Shown: positions 38,330 through 47,576 of the stretch, one piece after another | How positions within the stretch are numbered: the first letter of the stretch is position 1 | Layout of the letters: each line of letters starts with the position of its first letter | Assembly: GCF_021390325.1 (NCBI RefSeq) | Contig: NZ_JAJUWU010000025.1 | Span: 1-64,000 of the forward strand | Direction of reading: 5' to 3' | DNA: 64,000 nucleotides | Origin: Jiella avicenniae | Lineage (GTDB): Bacteria > Pseudomonadota > Alphaproteobacteria > Rhizobiales > Rhizobiaceae | Made by a program: the position numbers and the translations under genes | The notes under the pieces: model-generated | What the model was told of the DNA's origin: nothing | Databases searched by the model: none | What the model saw: the letters and a program-made list of their open reading frames with translations, nothing else

Positions 38330-39570
38330 GTCGGCTGCTCGCCGCTTTTTTCGGCCTAGTTCTGGCCCTCGGCGCGACGATGTCCGCGCGCGCGGCCGAG
38401 CCACAGCTGACTCTTGAAGCGACCGTCGAGGCCGACAGCCCGGAGCCCTATGTCGGCGAGATGATCCTCCTGACGCTCAGGGGCGACTACGACGCCTTCA
38501 TCACGCTGGAGCGCTTCGAGGGGATCGAGCTTCCGAATTTCACCTGGCTGCAGCTCGGCCGCGACGTCTGGTCGAAAGGCCGCAAGAACGGCCGGGAATA
38601 TACCAGCGTCGAGCGCAGGCTGGCGATCTATCCGCAAAAACCGGGCACGTTCACCATCGGTCCGTTCCGCCATCGCCTGACCGTCGACGACGGCAGCGGC
38701 CGGCGCAGCGAGACCATCGTCGTCTCGAATGCCGTCACCCTCACCGTGCGGCCGAAGCCGGCGACCAATGGCGGCTGGTGGCTGCCGGCGCGAAACGTCG
38801 CCATCGAGGATCACTGGGACATGGACACCGCGCGACTTGCCGACGGCGCGACGGCGACGCGCACGGTGACGATCACGGCAGAAGGCCAGACCGCAGCGGC
38901 CCTGCCGCCGCCGCCGAAGGTGGTGGCGCCCTGGTTGATCGCCTTCATCGCGCCGGAAACCCGCACCACCGAGATTACCCGCGACGGCCCGACCGGGACG
39001 GTGCGCTGGCAATGGCGGATGCGGCTCTCCAAGGCCGAACCCGGCCGCCTCCAGGCGTTTCACATCCCCTGGTTCGACACGCAGAGCCGACAGATGCGCG
39101 ACGTGGTGATGAAATCGCGGCGCTTCGCCTATGCGACCGTCACCGCGCCGGAGGGAAGCAGCGCGCCCATTCGGGCCTGGAACTGGCTGCTGCCGCTTGC
39201 CGTCGGGCTGGTGCTGCCGATCGGCGCCGCCCTCAACGGCCGCCGGCCGATGCCGGCGCGCGAGATCCTGGCGCGCTTTCGCCGGTGGCTTCCCGAGCGT
39301 GATGCCCTGGCGATGCGCTCCGCCCGGATGCGCGGGGACGTGAAAGCCTATCGCCTCGCCGCCGCGCGGCGCCTGGCACACCACGGCCACGCGCCGGAAC
39401 GACACCTCGCCGAGATCGACGCGGCGCTGTTTCGCCGCGCGCCGATCCGAGCGGTCGATCTGCGGGAAACCGATCGCCGGTTGAGAGGACTGTTTCGCCG
39501 TCCGGCCGAGGCCGGCACGTGCGAGAGGCAACTGAGCCCTCGCGACACGGTGCCGCAACGGGGCCGCTGA
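38323..39570 (+). CDS. batD: BatD-like exported protein (oxygen tolerance family)
   Basis: The 415-residue product has a signal peptide (about 1-24, ending SARAAEP), an Ig-like periplasmic region (VGEMILLTLRGDYDAFIT, SVERRLAIYPQKPGTFTIGPFR), a membrane helix (about 285-305, WNWLLPLAVGLVLPIGAAL) and a cytoplasmic helical tail. This matches the BatD/oxygen-tolerance family and closes the seven-gene set. It overlaps the TPR gene by 7 bp. Only about 20 bp separate it from the convergent GST gene and no terminator is obvious. Confidence 0.85.
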   Translation: MVGRLLAAFFGLVLALGATMSARAAEPQLTLEATVEADSPEPYVGEMILLTLRGDYDAFITLERFEGIELPNFTWLQLGRDVWSKGRKNGREYTSVERRLAIYPQKPGTFTIGPFRHRLTVDDGSGRRSETIVVSNAVTLTVRPKPATNGGWWLPARNVAIEDHWDMDTARLADGATATRTVTITAEGQTAAALPPPPKVVAPWLIAFIAPETRTTEITRDGPTGTVRWQWRMRLSKAEPGRLQAFHIPWFDTQSRQMRDVVMKSRRFAYATVTAPEGSSAPIRAWNWLLPLAVGLVLPIGAALNGRRPMPAREILARFRRWLPERDALAMRSARMRGDVKAYRLAAARRLAHHGHAPERHLAEIDAALFRRAPIRAVDLRETDRRLRGLFRRPAEAGTCERQLSPRDTVPQRGR

Positions 39571-39589
39571 CGTCGCTTGCCGCTCGAAG

Positions 39590-40321
39590 TCACGCGCCGT
39601 CGAGTTCCGGATAATGCCGGAAGATGCCATCCTCGTTGAAAGCGAGGCGCCGATCGCTGGAAAGATAAGTGGCGATGCGCTTGCTCGACGCCACCCGCTT
39701 GCACAGGGCTTCGACCAGCGGAATCGACTCCGACAGGCTCTGCATCCTGCGCGGGAACGCGTATCTCAGACCCTCGACCGTCTGGAACAGGCCGAGGTCG
39801 GCATAGCTCATTCGGTTGCCGACGAGCCAATTGTGCCCGGCCGGATTGGCCGCGACGAGCGCCTCGTACCAGCCGAGGAACTTCGGCATCCGCTCGGCCC
39901 GAAATCCTTCGGCTCGCCGTGCGGCCTGCGCCTTCTGGTCTTCATAATACAGCGACACCCCCAGGGGATGGTGCGTGTCGTGCGCTTCGGCGACGAAATC
40001 GGCCGTCGTCGCCGCGATCGCCCGGGCGAACAGGCGGTCGGCCTCGCCGTCCGGCGCGAGGCCATGACGCTCGCCGAGAAAAGCGGCGATCACCGGGGCC
40101 TGCGACAGGACGAGCTCGCCGGCGACGAGGAAGGGCGGCGCGAAGGGCAGAAGCGCGCCGCGCTGCCCCTCGATGAATTCGAACATCGCAGCAGTTCCCC
40201 CGCCATCCGCAGCGTCGAGGCGGGCCATGTCGCGGTAGTCGGCCCCCGCAGCTTCCAGAACGAGACGGACATATTCCCCTCGCCCGGGGATCGAAGGCCA
40301 GTAGTAGAGATCATAGGTCAT
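39590..40321 (-). CDS. Glutathione S-transferase family protein
   Basis: The 243-residue protein has a thioredoxin-like N-terminal domain starting DLYYWPSIPGRGEYVRLVLE, with a Tyr and Arg arrangement like sigma- or alpha-class GSTs, the cis-Pro segment APPFLVAGELVLSQAPVIAAFL, and an all-helical C-terminal domain (LVGNRMSYADLGLFQTVEGL). It is a soluble detoxification-type enzyme whose substrate cannot be predicted. The gene is alone, convergent to the Bat operon and divergent from mepA. Confidence 0.93.
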   Translation of the reverse strand: MTYDLYYWPSIPGRGEYVRLVLEAAGADYRDMARLDAADGGGTAAMFEFIEGQRGALLPFAPPFLVAGELVLSQAPVIAAFLGERHGLAPDGEADRLFARAIAATTADFVAEAHDTHHPLGVSLYYEDQKAQAARRAEGFRAERMPKFLGWYEALVAANPAGHNWLVGNRMSYADLGLFQTVEGLRYAFPRRMQSLSESIPLVEALCKRVASSKRIATYLSSDRRLAFNEDGIFRHYPELDGA

Positions 40322-40567
40322 GGTCGTACCCCTTGCTTTCCAACGAGCGCTCGTATCGACCGTCGAGGATAGGTCACGACCGGGAGAAGATCAGGGCCCG
40401 TCGCATTTTCAGACCATTCGTCGGACATATCGGTCACGCGCATCCCGGCGTTCGGCACAGGCAAGCCCCGCGTCACCGGGCGGGACTAGAGTGAGCCTGC
40501 CCGCACCGAGTCGTCCGGGCGGCAACGCGCGCGGATCGCGCGAAAGCACCGCGCTGAAGGAAGCGTC

Positions 40568-41551
40568 ATGACATTTCGAACTCTTCTCCTCGCTTGTTGC
40601 GGCGCGGCACTCGTCGCGAACCCACTCGCCACGGGGATGGCGCGGGCAGAGACGCCGGCGAAGCAGCTGTTCTCCGCCGAACGCCAGCCCTCTTCGGGCG
40701 CGGCGCGAAGCATCGGCTTCTACTCCAACGGCTGCATGAGCGGCGCCGCCGAGCTTCGGCCGGACGGACCGGACTGGCAGGTGATGCGGCTTTCCCGCAA
40801 CCGGCGCTACGGCCAACCGGCGACCATCGCGCTGATCGAGCGCATCGCCGGTCAGGCGGCCCGGGCCGGCATCTGGCCCGGCCTCCTCGTCGGCGACATC
40901 TCGCAGCCGCGCGGCGGCCCGATGGCCTCCGGTCACGCCTCCCATCAGGTCGGCCTCGACTTCGACGTCTGGTTCCGGCCGATGCCCTCGCCGCGGCTGA
41001 CCGGCGAACAGCGGGAGACCTATCCGTTCCGCTCGGTCCTGAAGAAGGGCACGTTCACCGTCGACGACGGGGTCTGGAACGAGAATTACCGCAACCTGAT
41101 CCGGCTGGCTTCCGAACAGCCCGAGGTGCAGCGGATCTTCGTCAATCCCGGCATCAAGAAGAAGCTCTGCGAGACGGCGGGCCGCGACCGAGCCTGGCTC
41201 TCCAAGGTCCGCCCCTTCTACGGCCACGACGAACACTTCCACGTCCGGCTGTTCTGCCAGCCCGGTTCGCCGGGCTGCAAGCCGCAACAGGCCATCGGGC
41301 GCGGCGACGGGTGCGACGAACTCGACTGGTGGTTCAACGTCGCGCTCCAGCCGCCGCCGCCCGGCGCAAAGCCGCCGAAGCCAAAGCCGCCGCTGACCCT
41401 TGCCGGAATGCCGGCCGCGTGCCGTTCGGTCCTCGCCGCACCGGACAAGGGCGAGGCCGTCGCCGCGACGCCGGCGGGCGGCGCCTATGCCAACGCCTTT
41501 GCGCCCGCGCCGCCGGACGTGCCGATCCCGACGGCGCGCCCGCTGCGCTGA
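40568..41551 (+). CDS. mepA: Penicillin-insensitive murein endopeptidase
   Basis: MepA is a periplasmic LAS-type zinc endopeptidase that cuts peptide cross-links in peptidoglycan. The 327-residue protein has a signal peptide (about 1-27, ending GMARAET), zinc ligands in GHASHQVGLDFDVWF and the second set in GHDEHFHVRLFC, and several cysteines expected to form disulfides (LFCQPGSPGCKP, GDGCDELDWW). The Pro/Ala-rich C-terminal tail is longer than in the E. coli enzyme. It is monocistronic, with glucokinase downstream. Confidence 0.94.
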   Translation: MTFRTLLLACCGAALVANPLATGMARAETPAKQLFSAERQPSSGAARSIGFYSNGCMSGAAELRPDGPDWQVMRLSRNRRYGQPATIALIERIAGQAARAGIWPGLLVGDISQPRGGPMASGHASHQVGLDFDVWFRPMPSPRLTGEQRETYPFRSVLKKGTFTVDDGVWNENYRNLIRLASEQPEVQRIFVNPGIKKKLCETAGRDRAWLSKVRPFYGHDEHFHVRLFCQPGSPGCKPQQAIGRGDGCDELDWWFNVALQPPPPGAKPPKPKPPLTLAGMPAACRSVLAAPDKGEAVAATPAGGAYANAFAPAPPDVPIPTARPLR

Positions 41552-41715
41552 AGCGGGCCGGGGACGAGCGTCCCCAAAAGGGCCCCGCTCCACCGGTCCG
41601 GAGCGCCTTCAGCATCGCTTCTTCCGCAGGCGGGCTGCCAGGCTTCGGCTTTGCCTTCGCGGCGATGATGTCCTATCTCGGTGCCTTGCGAATCGATTGA
41701 AGCGGCGGGCACGAG

Positions 41716-42741
41716 ATGGCAGCGACACGCGACGGCAGCGACGCTCTGAAATTTCCGGTCCTGGTCGGCGACATCGGCGGCACCAATGCGCGCTTCGCCA
41801 TCATCGTCGACGCCTATGCCGAGCCGAAGATGTTTCCGGTCGTGCAGACGGCCGATTTCGAAAACGTCGACGAGGCGATCCAGACGAGCGTTCTCGACAA
41901 GACCTCGCTGCAGCCGAAGTCGGCGGTGCTGGCCGTCGCCGGCCCGATCGACGGCGACGAGATCGACCTGACCAACTGCCCATGGGTCGTCCGTCCGAGG
42001 CAGATGATCGAGGGTCTCGGCATTTCCGAGATCATCGTCCTCAACGATTTCGAGGCCCAGGCGCTGGCCATCTCCGCCCTCAAGGACGACGCCCGCACCC
42101 AGATCGGCGGCGGCATCGTCCGCGAGGGTGCGAGCCGCGCCGTGCTCGGACCGGGCACCGGGCTCGGCGTCGCGGGTCTCGTACGCGCCCGCAACATGTG
42201 GATCCCGGTGGCGGGCGAAGGCGGGCATGTCGACATGGGGCCGCGCACGGAACGCGACTATGCGATCTGGCCGCATCTCGCCACCATCGAAGGACGAGTT
42301 TCCGGCGAGCAGATTCTCTGCGGCCGCGGACTGATCAATCTTTATCGGGCGATCTGCGCGGTGAAGTCCGTCGAGCCCTCGCTCGAAACGCCGCAGTCGA
42401 TCACCGAGGCGGCGATCAACCGCATGGACGCCGAAGCCGGCGAGGCGGTCGATCTCTTCGCCACCTATCTCGGGCGGATCGCCGGCGACATCGCGCTGAT
42501 CTTCATGGCGCGCGGCGGCGTGTTCATCGGCGGCGGCATCTTCCAGCGGCTGATCCCGGTGATCAAGAAGGATCACGTCCGTGCCGCCTTCGAGGACAAG
42601 GCGCCGCATACCGATCTGATGCGCGAGATCCCGCTTTTCGTGGTGACCGAGCCGCTCGCCGCACTCGCCGGTCTCGCCACCTTCGCCCGCACGCCCCGCT
42701 TCTTCGGGCTGGAGACGACCGGCCGCCGCTGGGTCGCCTGA
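41716..42741 (+). CDS. glk: Glucokinase
   Basis: The 341-residue enzyme phosphorylates glucose with ATP. It belongs to the bacterial Glk group (not ROK): the phosphate-binding loop [13 protein letters not shown] is at the N-terminus, [14 protein letters not shown] holds the catalytic Asp, and [12 protein letters not shown] plus the [13 protein letters not shown] segment are characteristic. Length is normal. ATG 41716 is preceded by a purine-rich stretch. It is monocistronic with a 164-bp gap from mepA. Confidence 0.95.
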   Translation: MAATRDGSDALKFPVLVGDIGGTNARFAIIVDAYAEPKMFPVVQTADFENVDEAIQTSVLDKTSLQPKSAVLAVAGPIDGDEIDLTNCPWVVRPRQMIEGLGISEIIVLNDFEAQALAISALKDDARTQIGGGIVREGASRAVLGPGTGLGVAGLVRARNMWIPVAGEGGHVDMGPRTERDYAIWPHLATIEGRVSGEQILCGRGLINLYRAICAVKSVEPSLETPQSITEAAINRMDAEAGEAVDLFATYLGRIAGDIALIFMARGGVFIGGGIFQRLIPVIKKDHVRAAFEDKAPHTDLMREIPLFVVTEPLAALAGLATFARTPRFFGLETTGRRWVA

Positions 42742-43184
42742 CTTGTCTGTCGCCCCGGAGCGCGTCGCCCGCTCAGCCTGAGAAACTGCCTGGACTTCGA
42801 GACGTCGAGCTGCAGTGAAGCGCCATCGCCGGAGCATCTTTCCCGCGCCCCATCTCGCGCCGGCAAGCGCGCGCGCCCCGGACGGGCGAACCTCGGAAGC
42901 GGCGCCGCAGGCGACCGAGGCGCGGTCTTCACCTTCCAAGCACCTGGAAACGACTTGACGCGAGGTCGGTGAAAGCGAGCGGCGCTCGAGCCGGCGACAG
43001 GCTGCATGCAGCCGAGTTCGCTCGCTGGCGAAGCGCGGGGCGGTCCGGCCGAGGATCAAGGCAACGCAACCGCCTGCTGCTGAGCACCTCCAACTCCTCC
43101 CGTCTCGATGCCGGCTCTCCCGCTTGGCGGTCTTTCGACCCCGTGCGTTGCGCATGGGCCCGGGATGAGACCCTTCAGCGGGGA
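42742..43184. other. Intergenic region without a supported gene
   Basis: About 440 bases between the convergent glk and porin genes. Short frames exist on both strands but show arginine- and serine-rich noncoding composition and no ribosome sites. I see no repeat or RNA gene apart from the porin terminator at its right edge. Confidence 0.5.
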
Positions 43185-43227
43185 CACACAAAAGCGAAGG
43201 GCCCGGCGCTGCGCGCCGGGCCCTTCG
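43185..43227 (-). terminator. Strong intrinsic terminator of the porin gene
   Basis: CGAAGGGCCCGGCGC (43195-43209) and GCGCCGGGCCCTTCG (43213-43227) form a perfect 15-bp stem with a 3-base loop. On the minus strand the stem is followed by CTTTTGTGTG, giving a U-run. It lies 28 bases after the porin stop codon. Confidence 0.88.
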
Positions 43228-43254
43228 TCAAGTCTTGCTCAGATGCTGCTTCGA

Positions 43255-44487
43255 TTAGAAGGAGCGAACGAAGCGCAGGAAGCCAGCCGTCTGGTCGGCG
43301 GAGTTGTCGGCGGCGCCGTTGTCGCCGTCGCGGTCGAGGTTGGTATAGGAAACTTCGGCGAGCATGTCGAAGTTCTTGGTGATCTCGTAGCCGACGTTGC
43401 CGACGAGCTTGTAGTAGCTGAAGCCGCCGACGTCGACCGACGGACCGACGAGCGGGTTCGCGGTGAAGTCGAAGGTCTCACCGTAGACGCCCGAAACCGC
43501 GACGCCGAGCTTGCCGAAGGCCTGCGAGTAGCCGGCGCCGACCTGCCATTCGACCGGGACCGTGGCCAGGACGTTGTCGAGGTCCGTGCCGAGCGTGGCG
43601 GCGTTGCTGAACAGGCCGATGGTCGAGTAGGAAGACGGATCGAAAGCGTAGGAACCTTCGATGCGCAGCTCGGAGTCGCTCGCGATCAGATCCTTGAGCG
43701 ACAGGCCACCCTTCAGAGCGAAGGCACCGTCGTCACCACCGGTGTCGATATCGGTGATGCCGATGCCGCCGACGACCGGAATGAAGGCGTCGATCAGACC
43801 GCCGGACTGACGCTCGTCGTAGGAACCGGCGATGTAGACGCGGCCCCAGCCACCCGAGTAGGCCAGGCGACCGACAACGTCCGGGATCCAGTCGCCCGAA
43901 GCGTCGTCTTCGATCGAGAGGGCGGCCGAGAAGCCGTCCTGGGCGTAGGTGTAGGAGATGCGGTTGGTCTGGTAGTCACCGACCGGAAGATCCGTATCCG
44001 TGAGGAGACCGTCGTCCTCGGTCCACAGCGAGTCGAGGTAACCCATGGTGAGACCACCGAGCTGGATGTAGCCCTGGTCCATGCGGTAAGCAGCGTCGTT
44101 CGAGTAGGCACCGAAGGTGTTGGTCGCCTGAATTCGAGCAACGGCGCGCAGGGTGCCGAGTTCGGTCTCTTCGCGAGCGTCGAAGTTCAGACGGACGCGG
44201 ACCTGGGAGCCGACCTGATAGGTGTCGCCTTCGTCGTTGACGAGATACTCTCTGCCGTTGTCGTCCGTGATCGAGCCGGCAGCATTGATCTGGTAGCGGA
44301 CGTAGCCACCGATCGACAGGCAGGTCTCGGTGCCCGGGATGTAGTAGAAGCCGGTGCCGTAGACGTCGCAAACCTTGACGTATTCGGTGGGTTCCGGGGC
44401 GACCGGTACGATGACGTCCGCAGCGCGGGCGCCGGAGACTGCGACGAGCGCCGCAGCGGAGCCGAGAAGAAGGCTCTTGATGTTCAT
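43255..44487 (-). CDS. Outer-membrane porin (Omp2b/RopA type)
   Basis: The 410-residue beta-barrel protein has a signal peptide (MNIKSLLLGSAAALVAVSGA, cleaved near residue 22), then the characteristic start of rhizobial porins: PTEYVKVCDVYGTGFYYIPG with TETCLSIGGYVRYQI, containing the two cysteines thought to form a loop disulfide. Alternating beta-strand pattern continues to a C-terminal Phe (FLRFVRSF), the outer-membrane insertion signature. ATG 44487 is chosen because GGAGGTCAGG precedes it. Codon use is highly biased as in abundant proteins. A long upstream region and a strong terminator fit a highly expressed single gene. Confidence 0.95.
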   Translation of the reverse strand: MNIKSLLLGSAAALVAVSGARAADVIVPVAPEPTEYVKVCDVYGTGFYYIPGTETCLSIGGYVRYQINAAGSITDDNGREYLVNDEGDTYQVGSQVRVRLNFDAREETELGTLRAVARIQATNTFGAYSNDAAYRMDQGYIQLGGLTMGYLDSLWTEDDGLLTDTDLPVGDYQTNRISYTYAQDGFSAALSIEDDASGDWIPDVVGRLAYSGGWGRVYIAGSYDERQSGGLIDAFIPVVGGIGITDIDTGGDDGAFALKGGLSLKDLIASDSELRIEGSYAFDPSSYSTIGLFSNAATLGTDLDNVLATVPVEWQVGAGYSQAFGKLGVAVSGVYGETFDFTANPLVGPSVDVGGFSYYKLVGNVGYEITKNFDMLAEVSYTNLDRDGDNGAADNSADQTAGFLRFVRSF

Positions 44488-44902
44488 GTCCTGACCTCCA
44501 GTCAATTAATAGGTTAGGGTTGGGCCTTGTATGAAGGACAGCCTTCCCTGCCCCATCCCCTGTGCGAAAGTCCGAAGCCGTTTGCCCCCGCTTTCTGACG
44601 CCGACAATATCGAGACGTGGAATCGATGCAATCGCATATCTGCCACACTCCCCCCCTTGAGACGCTTTGGACACACCCGTGTTGCGCCGATGCCACTTTT
44701 TCGTTCACCGGCCGGTAACCATCGGCCGAAACCCCGCCGATCGGGGGGTTTTGCGTGACTTCGGACGGCCCGGCGCGAAGTGGGATCGCGTTCGGTCCCC
44801 GATTGGCCTCGCAAGGGAGCTTGCGCGTAACTTGACGGTGTCGGAATCGGAAGGTCCGCCGAGCATTGCGGCGGGTCGCCGGATTGGCGCCTCGGCGGCG
44901 AA
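44488..44902. promoter_or_regulatory. Porin upstream region
   Basis: The 415 bases between the porin start and the end of the ATPase gene contain no coding frame. AT-richer patches at 44500-44520 and 44600-44690 are the likely promoter and leader of the porin gene. I cannot fix a promoter by eye. Confidence 0.4.
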
Positions 44903-47572
44903 TCACACCCGGAACATCGGCGCTCCGAGGTCGCGGAAGTCGCGCTCCCGGCAGGTCAGCACGATCACCTGCAACTCCCGGGCCGCCTCCCGCAGCACCT
45001 GATGCATGCGCTCCAGGCGGGTCTCGTCGGTGTTGACCAGAGCATCGTCGAGGATGACCGTCGCCGGGTGCCCGCCCTGCTTTAGGACCTGGGCGAGGGC
45101 GAGCCGGGTCACCACCGCGACCTGCTCGCGTGCACCGGCCGACAGCCGGTCGAAGCGTTCTTCCACCCCGGCGCGCGTCAGACCCTTCAGTTCCAGCGTC
45201 TCCTCGTCGAGGTCGATGTCGGTCTCGGGATGAATGAGCCGGAGGAACGGTGCGACGCGGGTCTTGATCGGCCCGAGCCAGCGCTCGCGCGCGGCCCGCT
45301 GTGCGTCGAGAAGCGTTTTGTAGAGCAGCCGCGAGGCATCGGCTTCGCGGGCGATCCGCGCCCTGCGCCGGTCGAGATCGCCGATCCGCTCGTCGAGAAG
45401 CTGGATCGCCTCTCCGAGTCCGCTGCCGCCGGCGACCCGCACCTCGCCTTCGAGGCCGATGGTCTCGTCGCGGAGTTGCTGCACCGTCGCAGTGATCTGG
45501 CGAAGCGTCCGCTCGGCCGCCTTCAGCCGCGCCTCGGCGGCCTCCCGCCCCTCTTCCTCCCGCTCGCGGCGCTGCAAAGCGAGCCGGCCGCGCTTGGCCT
45601 CGAGATCCGCGTCGGCCTCGGCCAGCCGCTCCAGCAGCCGCGGGCGCGGCACCGCGCCTTCCGCAGTTTCGGCTTCGTTGCGCAAACGCTCGGCCTGCGC
45701 CTTCAGATGCGTCAGATCGCTTTCGGCCGCAGCGCGGCGCAGCGTCGCCGTCTCGCTATCCTGCGACGCGACCCTGTAGCGCTCGTCCGCCGCCGTGGTT
45801 GCGCGCCGTGCCTGGTTCAGCGCCGCAACCAGGGATTCGGCAACCTCCTCGGCGTCCTCTCCGGCGATCGGCGAAGCGCCGCCGCCCGCGTCTTCCGCGA
45901 CGGCGGCGCGCAACCGGCCGACGGCGGCCTCGGCGGCCCGCAGCCGCGCCCTCGCCGCGTCGAGCCCCTCCGGCACGAGGGCGTCGCGGCGGGCGGAAAG
46001 GAGCTTCAGATCGGCTTCGAGTTCCTGGCGCGCCGCGAACAGCCGCCGGGCGTCGTCGCCGCGCGCCACGCCGCAGCCCTTCAACAGCCCGGCGAGCGCC
46101 GATTGCGCCTCTCGCAATTCGGTTTCGAGATTGGCCGCGCCGCCACCCGGCTCGATCGTCATCGCGCCGAAACCCTCCAGCAGGTAGCGGCTGCGCGAAA
46201 GCACCCGCAGCGGCTCGCCGGGCGCAACCGCCTCGCCACCGACGGAGCGGACCGATTTCCCCGCCTCGGGCTCGAAGACGACGGCCGGTGCCGTCACCTG
46301 CAGGCGAACCTCGCAGTCCCGCTGCCGGCGCTCGGCCTTGTCGATGGCCGTCAGGGTCTTCTGGTCGATCGTTGCGAGATCGCGCTCGGCCGCGCGCATG
46401 GCGATCCGCTCGGTCAGGTCTCCAGCCTCGGCGACGACGGCGTCGAGGCGGTCCCGCGCGGCGCTTTCGCGGGCGAGATCGGAGCGTCGCCGATGCGCCT
46501 CGTGGCGATCCTCGGCCATTTTGAGGGCGGCGCGGGCGGCATTCTGCGCCTTGACGGCATCGTCCACCGCCCCGACCGCGACGCGCGCGGCCGCATCGAT
46601 TTCCGCGAACTCGGCAGCCGCCGTCTCGAACGCCCGCCGCGCCGCCGTTGCGGCCTTGACGAGATCGTCACGCCGCTGCAGCGCCTCGACGGCCCCGGCG
46701 CGCACCGCCTCGACCTGCCGCAAAGCGCTTTCCGCCGCCTGCCACTCGCGCTCGCGCTCTTCGGCCCGGCGCAGGCTGGCTTCTGCGGCGCGCAAGCCTT
46801 CTTCCGCTTTCTCTACAGTTCGTTCGTCCTCGTAGCCTTTCAGTGACCGGCGCCGATCCTCCAGCCGCTTCAGCTTCTGATCGAGATCGGCCTGCGCGGC
46901 GCGCTTCTCGCCAAGCTCCTGGCGCGCAGCGGCCAGTTCGTCGTCGATCGCCTTCAGCGGCCCGTTCGCGGCCTGCCGCCCCGTCGCGGTAAAATGCCGG
47001 TCGTTCAGCGCCTTGGCGGCAAGGATCAGCGAGCGTCCCCGCTCGCCGCCGAGGATCGTGCCGACCTCCCCCTCGAGCGAGGCCGTCACCGCGTCGCGGC
47101 CCGCGCCGATGTCGAGACCGGTGTTCGATCGCCCCTGCTCGACCCAGAGGAGGCCGAAGGCGCCCTGATGCTCGGACAGTTTCGAATCGCCGCGGCCCGG
47201 ATGGGTGAAGCCGAGAAGTTCGGCGAGCTTCTCCTCGACGGCATCGCCGGAGACCGGCGTCTGCCAGGGTCCTTCGAGTTCGGCGGCCGGGCGGGTCAGA
47301 AAGCTCTTGGTCAGCCGGTAGTCGGCGCCTCCATGGGAGAAGGAAACCGCCACCGTCGGGCGGCGCCCGTCGCCGCCATAGGGCAGGAAAGCCTCCACCG
47401 CTTCGCCGCGGCCGCGATATTTCTGGAAAAAAGCCGCCCGCAAGGCTTTCAGCAGCGTCGACTTGCCGGCCTCGTTGTCTCCGACGACGACGTTGAGGCC
47501 GGGATCGAAGTTTTCGAGATTGGCGTCCGTGAGCGCGGCGAACTCGCTGACGCGGAGCGATTTCAGATACAT
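44903..47572 (-). CDS. Rad50/SbcC-like AAA ATPase with long coiled coil (YhaN-like)
   Basis: The 889-residue protein has Walker A GDNEAGKST at residues 31-39, a long Ala/Arg/Glu-rich coiled coil (about 200-700) and the C-terminal head with the signature RLSAGAREQVAVV and Walker B ATVILDDALVNTD. It is an SMC-superfamily ATPase. No CxxC zinc hook is seen in the coiled coil, unlike canonical Rad50/SbcC, so it resembles YhaN-type proteins. The metallophosphoesterase partner lies 4 bp upstream, so the pair should form a nuclease complex for DNA-end processing. ATG 47572 is chosen because the conserved MYLKSLRVSEFAAL begins there. It may serve in repair or defence. Confidence 0.88.
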   Translation of the reverse strand: MYLKSLRVSEFAALTDANLENFDPGLNVVVGDNEAGKSTLLKALRAAFFQKYRGRGEAVEAFLPYGGDGRRPTVAVSFSHGGADYRLTKSFLTRPAAELEGPWQTPVSGDAVEEKLAELLGFTHPGRGDSKLSEHQGAFGLLWVEQGRSNTGLDIGAGRDAVTASLEGEVGTILGGERGRSLILAAKALNDRHFTATGRQAANGPLKAIDDELAAARQELGEKRAAQADLDQKLKRLEDRRRSLKGYEDERTVEKAEEGLRAAEASLRRAEEREREWQAAESALRQVEAVRAGAVEALQRRDDLVKAATAARRAFETAAAEFAEIDAAARVAVGAVDDAVKAQNAARAALKMAEDRHEAHRRRSDLARESAARDRLDAVVAEAGDLTERIAMRAAERDLATIDQKTLTAIDKAERRQRDCEVRLQVTAPAVVFEPEAGKSVRSVGGEAVAPGEPLRVLSRSRYLLEGFGAMTIEPGGGAANLETELREAQSALAGLLKGCGVARGDDARRLFAARQELEADLKLLSARRDALVPEGLDAARARLRAAEAAVGRLRAAVAEDAGGGASPIAGEDAEEVAESLVAALNQARRATTAADERYRVASQDSETATLRRAAAESDLTHLKAQAERLRNEAETAEGAVPRPRLLERLAEADADLEAKRGRLALQRREREEEGREAAEARLKAAERTLRQITATVQQLRDETIGLEGEVRVAGGSGLGEAIQLLDERIGDLDRRRARIAREADASRLLYKTLLDAQRAARERWLGPIKTRVAPFLRLIHPETDIDLDEETLELKGLTRAGVEERFDRLSAGAREQVAVVTRLALAQVLKQGGHPATVILDDALVNTDETRLERMHQVLREAARELQVIVLTCRERDFRDLGAPMFRV

Positions 47573-47576
47573 TTCC

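Noticed and set aside
44903..47572. Assignment of the ATPase as canonical SbcC
   Set aside because: The CxxC zinc hook expected at the coiled-coil apex is missing, so a YhaN-like label is safer.
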